Shown here in pieces: positions 43,082 to 51,699 of a DNA stretch of 64,000 bases. Under the pieces are notes generated by a model. That model was not told the origin of the DNA. It was given only the letters and a program-made list of their open reading frames with translations, and made no database searches. The stretch is from Kribbella steppae. Its GTDB lineage: Bacteria > Actinomycetota > Actinomycetes > Propionibacteriales > Kribbellaceae. Positions within the stretch are counted from its first letter, which is position 1, and the number at the start of each line of letters is the position of its first letter. The position numbers and the translations under genes were made by a program. The DNA is taken from the NCBI RefSeq assembly GCF_004342025.1, contig NZ_SLWN01000001.1:727972-791971 (forward strand). Reading direction: 5' to 3'.

Positions 43082-43918
43082 TCAGCCTGCCGCGCGTTGA
43101 AGGGTGATGTCGCCGTGCCGCGTGCGGGCGTGGACCGAGACCTTGGCGTCGGACGGGCCCGGCTCGCCCTGCGAGGAAACGAAGTTGTGCACCGCCCCGC
43201 GCTCGCTGTTGACGTCGATGGAGACCGCGGTTCCCTCGCTGATGCCGACCTCGATGTCTCCCGAGCCGTTCGTCAGCTTCGCCTGACCGTTGCTCATCCG
43301 GCCGATCCGGATGGCACCGCTCGCAGTCGAGCCGATGACGCTGCCGTCGGCGCGGTCGATGTCGAAGTCGCAGCTGGCGCTGCCGAGATCGACGTCGGAC
43401 CAGGCATGGCCGATCCAGACCTGCCCGCCCGAGTTAGAGAGCCCGACCGTGCCCTCGACCTCGCCGATCCGCAGCGCGAACGCCCCGCCGTCGACCTTGG
43501 CGGGCCCGGCGATGTGGCCGATGGCGACCTCACCGGAGGCGATGTTCGCTTGCAGCTCGTCGATGCGATCCAGCTGGACCTGACCCGAGGCCATGTGCAG
43601 CTTGCACTCACCGAACGAGCCGCCGGTGTGCACGGCCGAGTGCGCGAGGTAGGCGGCCAGACTGGAGCCGGTGGGCAGGTCGATCGTGATGGTGACCGAC
43701 CCGTTCTTGTTCCCGGAAACGGTCGTCTTGACCGACAGCTGACCGTCGGCGAACTCGACCTTGGTCTTGTCGGCCACCTTGACGTCCGACCGGTTCGACG
43801 CGTCGATGGGTTCGACCAGCACCACGGTGTCGGACCGGTCGGTCGCGGTGACCCGTACCTGAGCTCCGGCGACCTCCACGGTCGCGGCGATGGGCCCTGG
43901 GGTGGCGAATGTAGGCAT
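43082..43918 (-). CDS. DUF4097 family beta-strand repeat protein
   Basis: A 278-residue protein made of short, regular beta-strand repeats (for example GKVDGGAFALRIGEVEGTVGLSNSG-like stretches from residue 100 onward), the adhesin-like DUF4097 pattern. No signal peptide or membrane segment was found, so it appears cytoplasmic. The ATG has GAGGAG 7 nt upstream. It converges on the BTAD regulator with 2 bases between stops, and may follow the ABC exporter genes in one transcript. Function unknown; similar proteins often accompany stress or efflux genes. Confidence 0.82.
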   Translation of the reverse strand: MPTFATPGPIAATVEVAGAQVRVTATDRSDTVVLVEPIDASNRSDVKVADKTKVEFADGQLSVKTTVSGNKNGSVTITIDLPTGSSLAAYLAHSAVHTGGSFGECKLHMASGQVQLDRIDELQANIASGEVAIGHIAGPAKVDGGAFALRIGEVEGTVGLSNSGGQVWIGHAWSDVDLGSASCDFDIDRADGSVIGSTASGAIRIGRMSNGQAKLTNGSGDIEVGISEGTAVSIDVNSERGAVHNFVSSQGEPGPSDAKVSVHARTRHGDITLQRAAG

Positions 43919-44031
43919 GACAATTCTCCTCTTGACTCGTACCTGATCTGTTGGTGTGCGCCGCATCAGCTCGTCGCTCGCGGCTTCGGGTCAGCCCGAT
44001 CGTGGTCCTCGGAAAGCCATCACCCGGGAGG

Positions 44032-44781
44032 TCACGCTCGCTTCGTGAAGGTGGAACGCGCCCACAGGTACCCGACGAGTGCGATCCCGAGGCACCAGGC
44101 GACGGCGGTGATCGCGTCGCTGGACGACGGTGTGCCGGCGAGCAGCCCACGGATGGTTTCGATGATCGGCGTGAAGGGCTGATACTCCGCGAACTGCCGG
44201 ACGCCCGGCCCCATCTTGTCCGCCGGCACGATCGCGCTGCTGAAGAACGGCAGCATGATCAGCGGCACCGCGGCCAGCCCCGCCGTTTCCGGAGTCTTCG
44301 CCGCCAATCCCAAGGCGACCGTGAGCCAGGCGGTCGCGAACCCGAGCAGTACGACGATGCCCACCACGCCGAGCCAGTCGACGAAACTCGCCGACGGGCT
44401 GAATCCCAGCAGGAAGGCCACCCCGAGGAGGGCGGCGATGGCGACCAGGTTGGTCAGCACGCTGGCGACGACCTTGCCGGTCAACACCGCGCCACGGGGG
44501 ACGTCCATGACCTTGAACCGGTTGATGATGCCCTTGGTCATGTCGGAGTTCGCCGAGATCGCGGTCGACCCCAGCCCGTAGCAGACGGCCAGCAGCATCA
44601 TTCCCGGCGTCGCGTAGTCGACGTAGTCGACACCGACGCTGAAAGCGTCTCCGAGCAGGTACACGAACATGAAGAGCATCACGACCGGCATCAGGACCGC
44701 GTTGAACACCGAGGTCGGATTCCGGGCGATGTGGGTGAAGTCGCGACGCAACATGACGATCGAAGGGGACTTGGTGCTCAT
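44032..44781 (-). CDS. ABC-2 type transporter permease (daunorubicin-resistance-like)
   Basis: A 249-residue permease with six predicted helices and the ABC-2 pattern. It begins VMLRRDFTHIARNPTSVFNAVLMPVVMLFMFVYLLG (in parts) and contains GMMLLAVCYGLGSTAISANSDMTKGIINRF near residue 70. The overall layout matches DrrB-type drug exporters. The start overlaps the stop of the ATPase gene by ATGA. The transported substrate is unknown. Confidence 0.9.
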   Translation of the reverse strand: MSTKSPSIVMLRRDFTHIARNPTSVFNAVLMPVVMLFMFVYLLGDAFSVGVDYVDYATPGMMLLAVCYGLGSTAISANSDMTKGIINRFKVMDVPRGAVLTGKVVASVLTNLVAIAALLGVAFLLGFSPSASFVDWLGVVGIVVLLGFATAWLTVALGLAAKTPETAGLAAVPLIMLPFFSSAIVPADKMGPGVRQFAEYQPFTPIIETIRGLLAGTPSSSDAITAVAWCLGIALVGYLWARSTFTKRA

Positions 44782-45719
44782 TTCGCGACTACCTCCGTGG
44801 TGTGGCCCGTCAGGGCGAGGAAAACGTCATCAAGGTCAGGTGTGTGCACCGAGAACTCCTCGGCACTGAGTGAGGACTCGTCGAGCCGGTCGAGCAGAGC
44901 CCGCAGCGACTTCGTCCCGCCGTCGCTGGGGACCCGCAGGGTCAGCGCCTCGTCGTCCCGGGTGGAGTCGGTGAACAGACGCGCGGCCGCGTCGAGTTGG
45001 TCGACGGTGGTGAACCGGAGCCGGACGTGCGTCCCGGGGAGCTGGCGTTTGAGCTCGTCGGGGGTGCCCTCGGCAACCAAGCGGCCCTGATCGAGGACCG
45101 CGACCCGGTCGGCGAGCTGATCGGCTTCATCGAGGTACTGGGTGGTGAGGAAGATGGTCACACCATCGGCCACCAACTCGCGGATGATGGTCCACATCGT
45201 GCGCCGGCTGCGCGGGTCCAGTCCCGTCGTCGGCTCGTCCAGGAAGATGATCCGCGGGTTGCCGACGAGCGTCATCGCCAGGTCCAGCTTCCGGCGCATA
45301 CCCCCGGAGTACGTCGAGGCGGGCTTCTGCGCCGACTCCACCAGATCGAACCGTTCGAGCAGGTCCTTGACGATCCCCGTGCCGTCGCCGGAGGTCGCCC
45401 GGTTCAGGTCCACCATCAGCTGCAGGTTCTCCTGCCCCGTCAGCAGCTCATCCACTGCCGCGAACTGGCCGGTGACCCCGATCGCCTTGCGCACTGCCCG
45501 GGCCTCGGTCGCGATGTCATGCCCGGCAACGAATGCCGTCCCACCGTCGGCCTTCAGCAACGTGGTCAGCACGTTCACCGTCGTCGTCTTGCCCGCCCCG
45601 TTCGGGCCGAGCAGGGAGAAGACCGTGCCCGCCGGAACATCCAGATCGATGCCATCGAGGACGGTCTTGTCCTTGAATGCCTTGCGCAGCCCCGAGACTG
45701 CAATCGCCGAAGTTGTCAT
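44778..45719 (-). CDS. ABC transporter ATP-binding protein (DrrA-like)
   Basis: A 313-residue ATPase. Walker A is GPNGAGKTTTVNVL near residue 40. The signature is STYSGGMRRKLDLAMTLVG near 140, followed by Walker B IIFLDEPTTGLDPRSR. The C-terminal extension of about 90 residues is typical of daunorubicin-resistance DrrA proteins. The ATG giving MTTSAIAVSGL is preferred; a longer frame upstream covers the repeat-rich promoter. Together with the overlapping permease gene it forms a two-gene exporter. Three GTGTCAG repeats lie about 35-65 bases upstream. Confidence 0.92.
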   Translation of the reverse strand: MTTSAIAVSGLRKAFKDKTVLDGIDLDVPAGTVFSLLGPNGAGKTTTVNVLTTLLKADGGTAFVAGHDIATEARAVRKAIGVTGQFAAVDELLTGQENLQLMVDLNRATSGDGTGIVKDLLERFDLVESAQKPASTYSGGMRRKLDLAMTLVGNPRIIFLDEPTTGLDPRSRRTMWTIIRELVADGVTIFLTTQYLDEADQLADRVAVLDQGRLVAEGTPDELKRQLPGTHVRLRFTTVDQLDAAARLFTDSTRDDEALTLRVPSDGGTKSLRALLDRLDESSLSAEEFSVHTPDLDDVFLALTGHTTEVVAK

Positions 45720-45752
45720 GCAGAAACCATCGCGAGCCGGCCAGCCACGCCC

Positions 45753-45782
45753 CTGACACGCCCCTGACACGCCCGCTGACAC
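45753..45782 (-). repeat. Three phased GTGTCAG direct repeats upstream of the ABC exporter
   Basis: On the minus strand the heptamer GTGTCAG occurs three times, with starts 12 and then 11 bp apart; the last two copies lie in identical GTGTCAGGGGC units. Eleven-bp spacing of heptads is the pattern bound by SARP/BTAD regulators, and such a gene is 2.7 kb away. A -10-like hexamer is not optimally spaced, so the link is tentative. Confidence 0.45.
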
Positions 45783-45855
45783 CGTCCTACCTCGTTGCAG
45801 CGACGGGCAGACCAGCGACTTCGACGGGGCGACGTACTCTCCGGTGAGTCACGCA

Positions 45856-45889
45856 AGAGGCCGGTCGCCCAAGCGGGAAACCGGCCTCT
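45856..45889. terminator. Terminator-like hairpin, sister of the tRNA-Ala terminator
   Basis: A 10-bp perfect stem, AGAGGCCGGT / ACCGGCCTCT, with a 14-nt loop. Sequence and loop closely resemble the hairpin that follows the tRNA-Ala gene at 53999-54028, yet no tRNA is adjacent here. It may terminate the YciI gene from the right. Confidence 0.55.
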
Positions 45890-45929
45890 CACCTGACCGT
45901 GCGCGGACAGCTGCCGCGTCAGCGTGATC

Positions 45930-46289
45930 TCATTCGATCAGGTCCGGGTCGTACATGAACTTGCGGATGTCTTGCGCACAGCGGCAGGCGACCGCGATCT
46001 TTGCGGCCCACTCCAGGGCGGCCTCCCGGGTGGGTACGTCGACGATCATGACGCCGCCGATGAGCTCCTTGCTCTCCGGGTACGGGCCGTCGGTGACCAC
46101 CCCGTCCGTGCCCACCACGGCGTGCTCCACGTCGCCGTCGTCGTACCTCAGCCCGCCGCCGAAGAGGAACACGCCGGCGTCCTTGGCCTCCTGGATCACG
46201 GCGTGGGAGGTCTTGCCCACCTCGGGGAAGTCCTCCTCGGGGATGTGGTCCATCGCACCCTTCTCGAACGAGATCAGGTATCGCGGCAT
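45930..46289 (-). CDS. YciI/DGPF domain protein
   Basis: A 119-residue single-domain protein of the YCII-related (DGPF) family. It opens MPRYLISFEKGAMDHIPEEDF and contains VTDGPYPESKELIGGVMIVDV near residues 68-88, the DGPF motif with P replaced by DGPY. The fold is ferredoxin-like. Such proteins often accompany sigma factors; none is visible here. The ATG has AAGGAG 8 nt upstream. Function unknown. Confidence 0.88.
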   Translation of the reverse strand: MPRYLISFEKGAMDHIPEEDFPEVGKTSHAVIQEAKDAGVFLFGGGLRYDDGDVEHAVVGTDGVVTDGPYPESKELIGGVMIVDVPTREAALEWAAKIAVACRCAQDIRKFMYDPDLIE

Positions 46290-46481
46290 CTCATCACTCC
46301 TTGTCCCGGCGGCCTCCCTCCGGCCGCCTCTCACCCCTGCAACGAACGCCTCACCCCGGATCCGACAGTCTCCCGGCAGAAATTCTCACAATCCGATCCA
46401 TGGTCTCGCGTTCTCCACAGCCCTGGCAGCCCGAGGGCATCGCCAGCACGGAGTTAGGCGGGGCGGTCAGACCGCGAGGGA

Positions 46482-47054
46482 TCATGCCGGCGTGGGGTTT
46501 TTGCGCCGGTTGGCATTGAAGCGCGCCTTCTTCTGACGATTCCCGCACGTGTTCATGTCACACCATTTGCGGGTGCGACTCTGGCTGGTGTCGAAGAAGG
46601 CGGCTTGGCAGGTTGGCGATGCACACAAGGCCAATTTTCCGTCTCGTTCGCCCGCGATGATGCTGATCGCGTCGGCGGCGATCACGCTGAGGGCATCTTC
46701 CACGCAGGAAGCCGAGCTGAGCCTCCATCGCCGCTCACCCTCGGGTGTCAGGATGGCCGCGGCCCGACCCTGAGCGCTGCAGTCGTTGATGACTTGGACA
46801 GCAGATGCAGGGAGAGCGTCCTGGATCGCGGCCGCTGTCGCGGCGGCGTGAATCGACTCCCTCAGTTCCCGGGCGAGTTCGAGCTGGGCGGTGGTGCAGG
46901 AGTCCACGGCGAGGCCGTTCACTGCCAGCCAGTCGACGAGTCGGTGCGGCGTGGGAATGCGCTCCACAGCGTCGCCATGACGCTCCGACAGAGTCCCCGT
47001 GAAGCTGGTCGCTAGCACGCTACCGAGGCGAAAGTCAGGGAACCCAGCACGCAT
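46482..47054 (-). CDS. CGNR zinc-finger transcriptional regulator
   Basis: A 190-residue regulator. The N-terminal ABATE-like domain (about residues 1-135) binds an unknown ligand. The C-terminal CGNR zinc finger reads CASPTCQAAFFD with RKWCDMNTCGNRQKKARF near residues 145-180, giving four cysteines for zinc. It diverges from an epoxide hydrolase gene, and one of two similar operators overlaps its start codon. It probably represses both genes and senses a xenobiotic or epoxide-type compound. Confidence 0.9.
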   Translation of the reverse strand: MRAGFPDFRLGSVLATSFTGTLSERHGDAVERIPTPHRLVDWLAVNGLAVDSCTTAQLELARELRESIHAAATAAAIQDALPASAVQVINDCSAQGRAAAILTPEGERRWRLSSASCVEDALSVIAADAISIIAGERDGKLALCASPTCQAAFFDTSQSRTRKWCDMNTCGNRQKKARFNANRRKNPTPA

Positions 47055-47055
47055 G

Positions 47056-47118
47056 GAACCACCTTAGCTGGTTGCGCGCCGGCAGGAAGGCCTGGTAGAA
47101 CCGTCTTAGCCGGTTCGC
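47056..47118. promoter_or_regulatory. Duplicated operator between CGNR regulator and epoxide hydrolase
   Basis: Two related 20-bp sites, GAACCACCTTAGCTGGTTGC (47056-47075) and GAACCGTCTTAGCCGGTTCG (47098-47117), share the form GAACC-N8-GGTT. They are 42 bp apart, four helical turns. Additional CGGTTCGCA copies continue to 47129. The first site starts directly upstream of the regulator ATG. Confidence 0.65.
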
Positions 47119-47157
47119 AACGGTTCGCAGCCGGTTCCGCGATGGCCAGGAGGTCTC

Positions 47158-48330
47158 ATGCCCCGTCCAACCAGCGACGTGCAAGCATTTGAAGCCCACG
47201 CGACTGACGCTGACCTCGACGATCTGCGCGCCCGACTAGCCGCGGCGCGGCTGCCGGAGGCCGAGACGGTCTATCGCGCCGCGCCCGACCCTCGCCGATG
47301 GGAACAGGGCGTTCCTCTCGCCGACCTCGTCGACGTCGTGAACTACTGGCGCACCGGGTACGACTGGCGGTCGTTCGAAGAGCGCCTCAACTCGATTGGT
47401 CAGTTCCGCACGACCATTGATGATCTGGGAATCCACTTCCTGCACCGCCGATCCGCGCGCGCAGAGGCCACTCCTCTGATCCTGACGCACGGCTGGCCGG
47501 ACAGCATTGCTCGGTTCGTCGACGTAGTAGACGAGCTGGCAGACCCGAAAAATGCGGACGCACCGGCGTTCCACGTCGTGGTTCCGTCGCTACCAGGCTT
47601 CGGCTACAGCGACAAGCCGGCCACCACCGGGTGGGGAACCGAAAAGATCGCGGCCGCCTGGGTGGAACTGATGGGAAGGCTCGGCTACAGCAAGTTCGCA
47701 GCCCACGGCGGCGACTGGGGAGGAAATATCACCACGGTCCTCGCCGGCAGGTTCCCGGCCCACGTTCTCGGCATCCACTCAACGTTCGCGGAGGGACCGC
47801 CCGGTCTGACAACCGACGGGCTGACGGCGGTCGAGCGCAAGTGGGCCGAGGAAACCCGCGATTTCTGGCGCCACCGCGCGGCGTACGCGAAGCAGCAGGC
47901 GACCCGGCCGCAGACCATCGGCTACTCGCTCGTCGACTCACCGGTCGGGCTGCTCGCCTGGATCCTTGACAAGTTCGCCGAGTGGTCAGACACCGAAGAC
48001 AGCCCGTTCGAGACGATTTCCAGAGACCGCGTTCTCGACGACGTCACCCTGTATTGGCTGACGCGGACCGGCGCATCGGCGGCCCGCATCTACTACGAAA
48101 GCCACAACTCGCTGGACCCCGAACTTCGGGTCGACGTCCCGTCAGCAATCACTGCGTATCCCCGCGACGTCGAGAAGTGTCCGCGCCCTTGGGCACAGGA
48201 GCGGTACCGGCAGATCGTCCGATGGAGGTCGCCCGAAACCGGGGGACATTTCCCGTCGCTGGAGGTTCCCGAGTATTTCGTCAAGGATCTCCAAGAGGGC
48301 CTCGCGGCAGTGCTGGCCGCTGATCGGTGA
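47158..48330 (+). CDS. Epoxide hydrolase (EHN-type alpha/beta hydrolase)
   Basis: A 390-residue enzyme that opens epoxides to diols. An N-terminal EHN domain covers residues 8-110 (DLDDLRARLAAARLPEAE; WRTGYDWRSFEERLN). The hydrolase core has the oxyanion loop HGWPDS near 120, the nucleophile Asp in GGDWGGN near 182, and the catalytic His in GGHFPSLE near residue 363. No signal peptide is present. It is divergent from a CGNR regulator and probably inducible by its substrate. The natural substrate is unknown. Confidence 0.93.
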   Translation: MPRPTSDVQAFEAHATDADLDDLRARLAAARLPEAETVYRAAPDPRRWEQGVPLADLVDVVNYWRTGYDWRSFEERLNSIGQFRTTIDDLGIHFLHRRSARAEATPLILTHGWPDSIARFVDVVDELADPKNADAPAFHVVVPSLPGFGYSDKPATTGWGTEKIAAAWVELMGRLGYSKFAAHGGDWGGNITTVLAGRFPAHVLGIHSTFAEGPPGLTTDGLTAVERKWAEETRDFWRHRAAYAKQQATRPQTIGYSLVDSPVGLLAWILDKFAEWSDTEDSPFETISRDRVLDDVTLYWLTRTGASAARIYYESHNSLDPELRVDVPSAITAYPRDVEKCPRPWAQERYRQIVRWRSPETGGHFPSLEVPEYFVKDLQEGLAAVLAADR

Positions 48331-48349
48331 ACGCGGCCGGGTGCCGGCA

Positions 48350-48372
48350 CCCCTGGCAACGTTTGCCAGGGG
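48350..48372. terminator. Terminator after the epoxide hydrolase gene
   Basis: The 10-bp perfect arms CCCCTGGCAA and TTGCCAGGGG are separated by 3 nt. The hairpin begins 19 bases after the stop codon and stands between convergent genes. Confidence 0.75.
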
Positions 48373-48386
48373 CACCATCCGCTGCT

Positions 48387-48605
48387 TCAGCCCGCGAGGC
48401 CGAACGGCCGGGTGGGGTAGTGCCACGCGGTTGCCGGGTCGCCCATTAGCTCGGTCGCGCCTCCCGGCATGGCGATGAGCGGGCTGGTGTCCTGACCGCC
48501 TGCCTCGACCAGCAACACGTTGACGGCAGGATTCTCGGAGAGTCGGTTGGCGAGCTCACACCCAGCTGAGCCTGCTCCGGCGATGACGTAGTCGAACCGA
48601 GTCAC
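48387..48605 (-). pseudogene. N-terminal remnant of a GMC oxidoreductase gene
   Basis: A 72-residue frame encodes only the first FAD-binding segment of a choline dehydrogenase-like GMC enzyme: [19 protein letters not shown] (dinucleotide fold), VLLVEAGG and [14 protein letters not shown] with WHYPTRP. Intact GMC enzymes are over 500 residues. The frame ends in a stop codon about 15 bases before a terminator hairpin, and nothing of the rest remains nearby. It is probably a truncated leftover. Confidence 0.8.
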
Positions 48606-49045
48606 GGATTCCCTTCCTTCTCGGTGTTTCGCCTGACGACTTGCTCTCCCGGCCCGGTGTCAGAGCAAGTGAGGTCCTCGAAGTCGCAGCCTGGGGGAAC
48701 CACGCACCGTCAGGGTCAAGTCACAGCCCGTGGGCACTGAGGCTGCCGAGCATCGACACATATTCGACACGGACACTCCCGGTCTGCCGACTCCGGTCAC
48801 TCACTGTGATCCGACAACAACAGATCCGCGCCATATGTCCGCCGATTGAGGTGCGACAGGTCTAGGAGCCTGACGACCACGAGAGGGCGGCGACGCACCC
48901 CGATAGTTCATCCCTCGTGAGTGACGCACTGGACAGTCCGGACATGCTGCAATGCGAAGCGTGACGCCTGTCGGAGGCGCAGGTCATGAGGGCCGACCTG
49001 GGTGAACCGGGCGGCGCGTGCGCTCATCTCTTGGAGGGAATGGCC
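48606..49045. other. Gene-free stretch
   Basis: About 440 bases with lower coding quality and no frame I would call. An AAGGAAGG-like site lies at its left end for the GMC remnant, and the promoter of the SHOCT protein must be near its right end. No strong hairpin, tRNA or repeat was recognised. It may contain the decayed flank of the truncated GMC gene. Confidence 0.4.
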
Positions 49046-49447
49046 GTGGACGCAATGACGAATGACTTCGGGGAAGTTCTCCTATGGAGCTTCTGGTTCT
49101 TCATCTGGATCGCCGCACTGATGGTGTGGTTCCGTTGCCTGTGGGACCTGTTCGGTGACCGCGAGCTCAGCGGTTGGGCAAAGGCCGGCTGGGCGATCCT
49201 ACTCATCTTCGTGCCGTGGCTGGGGGCACTGATCTACCTCATTGCTCGGGGCCGGAGCATGAACGAGCGGCAAAGGACGGCGCTTGCGCAGCGGCAGGCC
49301 GAGCAGGAGAAGTACATCCAGGAGGTTGCAAGCACTTCCACTTCCAAGAGCCCGGCCGAAGAAATTGCCAGCGCCAAGGAATTGCTCGATTCCGGAACGA
49401 TCACGCAGACGGAGTATGACTCCCTCAAGGCCAAGGCGCTTGCCTGA
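49046..49447 (+). CDS. Membrane protein with PLDc_N-like segment and SHOCT domain
   Basis: A 133-residue protein. Two helices at about residues 9-33 and 45-66 enclose WFRCLWDLFGDRELSGWAKAGW, the phospholipase D nuclease N-terminal (PLDc_N) pattern. A linker (RQAEQEKYIQEV) leads to a C-terminal SHOCT domain (ASAKELLDSGTITQTEYDSLKAKAL). The start is set at GTG because GGAGGG lies 7 nt upstream, while the ATG at 49040 is too close to it. The combination is common in actinobacteria and has no assigned function. Confidence 0.82.
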   Translation: MDAMTNDFGEVLLWSFWFFIWIAALMVWFRCLWDLFGDRELSGWAKAGWAILLIFVPWLGALIYLIARGRSMNERQRTALAQRQAEQEKYIQEVASTSTSKSPAEEIASAKELLDSGTITQTEYDSLKAKALA

Positions 49448-49499
49448 CCACACCGGACAGGAAGGAACTGGAGTCTTAGCCTCCCGGGTCAAACAGCAG

Positions 49500-49527
49500 G
49501 GGTCCTTTCCCAGTCGGGGAAGGGCCT
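49500..49527 (-). terminator. Degenerate tRNA-type terminator hairpin beside the tRNA remnant
   Basis: GGTCCTTTCCC and GGGGAAGGGCC can form an imperfect stem. It occupies the same position relative to the tRNA-Ala remnant as the intact terminator does to the intact tRNA-Ala gene, so it was probably duplicated or inherited with it. Confidence 0.5.
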
Positions 49528-49537
49528 CTGACTGCGG

Positions 49538-49582
49538 TGGAGCTTAGGGGATTCGACCCCCTGACCTCTTCCCATGCCATGG
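49538..49582 (-). repeat. tRNA-Ala 3'-half copy (candidate attachment site, distal end)
   Basis: About 45 nt match the 3' half of the intact tRNA-Ala at 54040-54083, from the anticodon region to the discriminator base, with one substitution and one insertion inside. The similarity extends through GGCCTCTGA-CTGCGG outside the gene. The 5' half is absent. Orientation is the same as the intact gene, exactly the layout left when an element integrates into a tRNA 3' end. Confidence 0.75.
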
Positions 49583-49619
49583 GCGAGGGTCATGATGGTT
49601 CGCTGGGCGGATCGGATCG

Positions 49620-50447
49620 CTAGTCGGGCGTCCCGTCGCCCTCGCTTCGTCGGGCGAGTTGCTGGAGTTGCCCTTCGTGTATGTCGCTCACCCACTCCCA
49701 GCCGGGCTTAGCCGATGGGCCGAGCCGCGGGTCGCTGGGAACGCGGCCGTCACGCAAGGCATGCAGGTACGCCCGATCCTGGTCGATCCGTGCGCGTACC
49801 TGATCAGCTCTGCCGACGGACCCGTGACCGGGGATGACGACATCGACGTCGTCCGCCACGCCCTCGAGCAGCTGCAGCCCAACGAGGTAGTCCTCGATCA
49901 CGTCACCGGAGTCGTCGAGCATCGGAATCAGGACATCAGAAAGCATGTCGCCGGCGACGAGAACCCTGCGTTCCTCGATCAACAGCGCCGCATGGCCCGG
50001 GGCATGTGCCGGATGCTCAATAATCCGGACTTTAGGGCCATCCCAAGGAATCTGCGTCGTTCCGGCAGGCAGACCGGTAATGAGGCCGAACAGGTCCAGC
50101 GGTGTGTCCTCGGCGATTTCCGGCGGTAACCCCTCGGCGACGCGTGCCTTCCAGTCCGGGTTCGACCGCAGATCTCGCATAAAGGCCGCGCAGCGGGCGG
50201 TACCGTAGCGGGGCGCTTCGCCGAGCTTGGGGTGCCAGAGCACGTGATCCCAATCGGGATGCGTCGAGAAGCCTGCCACAACGGGCTGGCCCACATCGGA
50301 CAGGTCGTTCGCGAGGCAAGCCATTTCATCGCCCGTTATGCCGGCGTCGATGAGCAACACGCCGGCCTTGCCTTGGACGACGACGGTGTTGTTCGCGATC
50401 AACTCGCTCTGGTGGATCAGCACACCCTCCGCGACCTGCTTCAGCAC
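49620..50447 (-). CDS. MBL-fold metallo-hydrolase
   Basis: A 275-residue metallo-beta-lactamase-fold protein. The metal motif is a variant: STHPDWDHVLW near residue 62 has T-H-P-D-W-D-H in place of H-X-H-X-D-H. Further ligands appear in HPAHAPGHAALL near 145, AGDMLSD and VVIPGHGS. The GTG giving VLKQVAEGVLIHQS has AAGGAG 7 nt upstream and is preferred to a start 25 codons earlier. It lies just inside the left border of the tRNA-bounded island. It probably hydrolyses a small ester, lactone or similar bond; substrate unknown. Confidence 0.88.
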   Translation of the reverse strand: MLKQVAEGVLIHQSELIANNTVVVQGKAGVLLIDAGITGDEMACLANDLSDVGQPVVAGFSTHPDWDHVLWHPKLGEAPRYGTARCAAFMRDLRSNPDWKARVAEGLPPEIAEDTPLDLFGLITGLPAGTTQIPWDGPKVRIIEHPAHAPGHAALLIEERRVLVAGDMLSDVLIPMLDDSGDVIEDYLVGLQLLEGVADDVDVVIPGHGSVGRADQVRARIDQDRAYLHALRDGRVPSDPRLGPSAKPGWEWVSDIHEGQLQQLARRSEGDGTPD

Positions 50448-50539
50448 GGGTGGCTCCTTCCCCTGGTTGTTTGCAACCGCTGGTCGAGACCTTAGGCCAA
50501 GGTAGTGAACCAGGCCGGGCACGTCGCGTCTACGAGAAC

Positions 50540-50652
50540 AGGTCAGGGGGCGGGAGTGCCTCCTGATGCGATGAAGGAGCGGGGCCTCCGCTCCTCGTGG
50601 GTCCCCGGCGGATGCTGGGGTTGCTCGCGTTTCACGACGAAGGAGGCCCCTG
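50540..50652 (+). ncRNA. Candidate IS110 bridge RNA region
   Basis: IS110-family elements encode a structured guide (bridge) RNA in the non-coding left end before the transposase gene. This 110-base stretch has no gene and contains a perfect 8-bp stem AGGAGCGG/CCGCTCCT (50575-50595). It is followed by GGGTCCCCGGCGGATGCTGGGG, another foldable segment. Ends and loops were not determined, so this is a positional inference. Confidence 0.35.
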
Positions 50653-51699
50653 ATGGAAGGCTACGCGGGACGGCAGTTTGTGGGTATGGATCTGCACCGT
50701 CGCCGGTCGGTGCTGGTGCGGATGACGGCCGCGGGGGATGTGCTCGAGCGGGTCCGGATCGTCAACGACGTTGATGGTTTGGCGGCGGTGATCGCCCGGG
50801 CCGGGGAGAGCCCGGAGGTGGTGTTGGAGGCCACCTATGGCTGGTATTGGGCGGTCGATGCTCTGCGGGAGCAGGGCGCGAGGGTGCATCTGGCGCATCC
50901 GTTGGGAGTGAAGGCGTTTGAGTACCGGCGGGTGAAGAACGATGAGCGTGATGCCGCTGACCTGGCTGATCTGTTGCGGATGGGGCGGCTGCCCGAGGCG
51001 TGGATCGCGCCACCGGCGACCCGGGAACTTCGTGAGTTGGTCCGGCACCGCCAGAAGCTGGTCGGGTTGCGTTCACACTGCAAGGCCGAGGTGCACGCGG
51101 TCCTGGCCAAGTGCGGGGTGCAGGTGGCGGTGAGCGACCTGTTCGGTGTCGAGGGCACCGCGCTGCTGGACCGGCTGGAGCTCGCGGCGCCGTATGCGGC
51201 CCGGATCGGGTCGCTGCGCCGGATCATGGACGCGCTCGACTTCGAGATCGATCACGTCGCCGGCATGGTGCGGGGCCGGCTCGCGGGCGATCCGGGCTAT
51301 ATCGCGGTGCAGCAGATCCCCGGGATCGGCCCGACCCTGGCCGCGGTGCTGGTTGCCGAGATCGGCGACATCGACCGGTTCGCGCGGCCGGAGCAGCTGA
51401 CCTGCTGGGCCGGGCTCACACCGACCCATCACGAGTCCGATGCCCACGTCCATCGCGGCCGGATCACCAAGCAGGGCTCGCGGCTGGTCCGCTGGGCGGT
51501 GGTGGAGTCGGTGCAGATCCTGCCCGAAACCAGCGTGGTCGGGCAGTTCCGCGACCGGGTCGCTGCCCGCCGCGGACACAACATCGGTGTCGTCGCGGCC
51601 GGGCGCCGACAACTGGAGTACGTCTACTACTCGCTGCGCGACCACCACGTCCGCGCCCTGAACCATCAAACGAACCCTCCCGCGAGGACGGCGGCATGA
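50653..51699 (+). mobile_element. IS110/IS902 family transposase
   Basis: A 348-residue transposase of the DEDD/RuvC-like IS110 type. The N-terminal catalytic domain shows FVGMDLHRR (Asp13), VVLEATYGWYW (Glu59) and VKNDERDAADLADLLR (Asp residues near 96-102). The C-terminal transposase domain has IPGIGPTLAAVLVAEIGDIDRF and GLTPTHHESDAHVHRGRITKQGS (in parts). It appears intact. Element ends could not be fixed; IS110 elements lack long terminal inverted repeats. It sits inside the tRNA-Ala-bounded island. Confidence 0.95.

Noticed and set aside
48641..48865. 74-codon plus-strand frame
   Set aside because: Low-quality codon use, no domain and no initiation signal.
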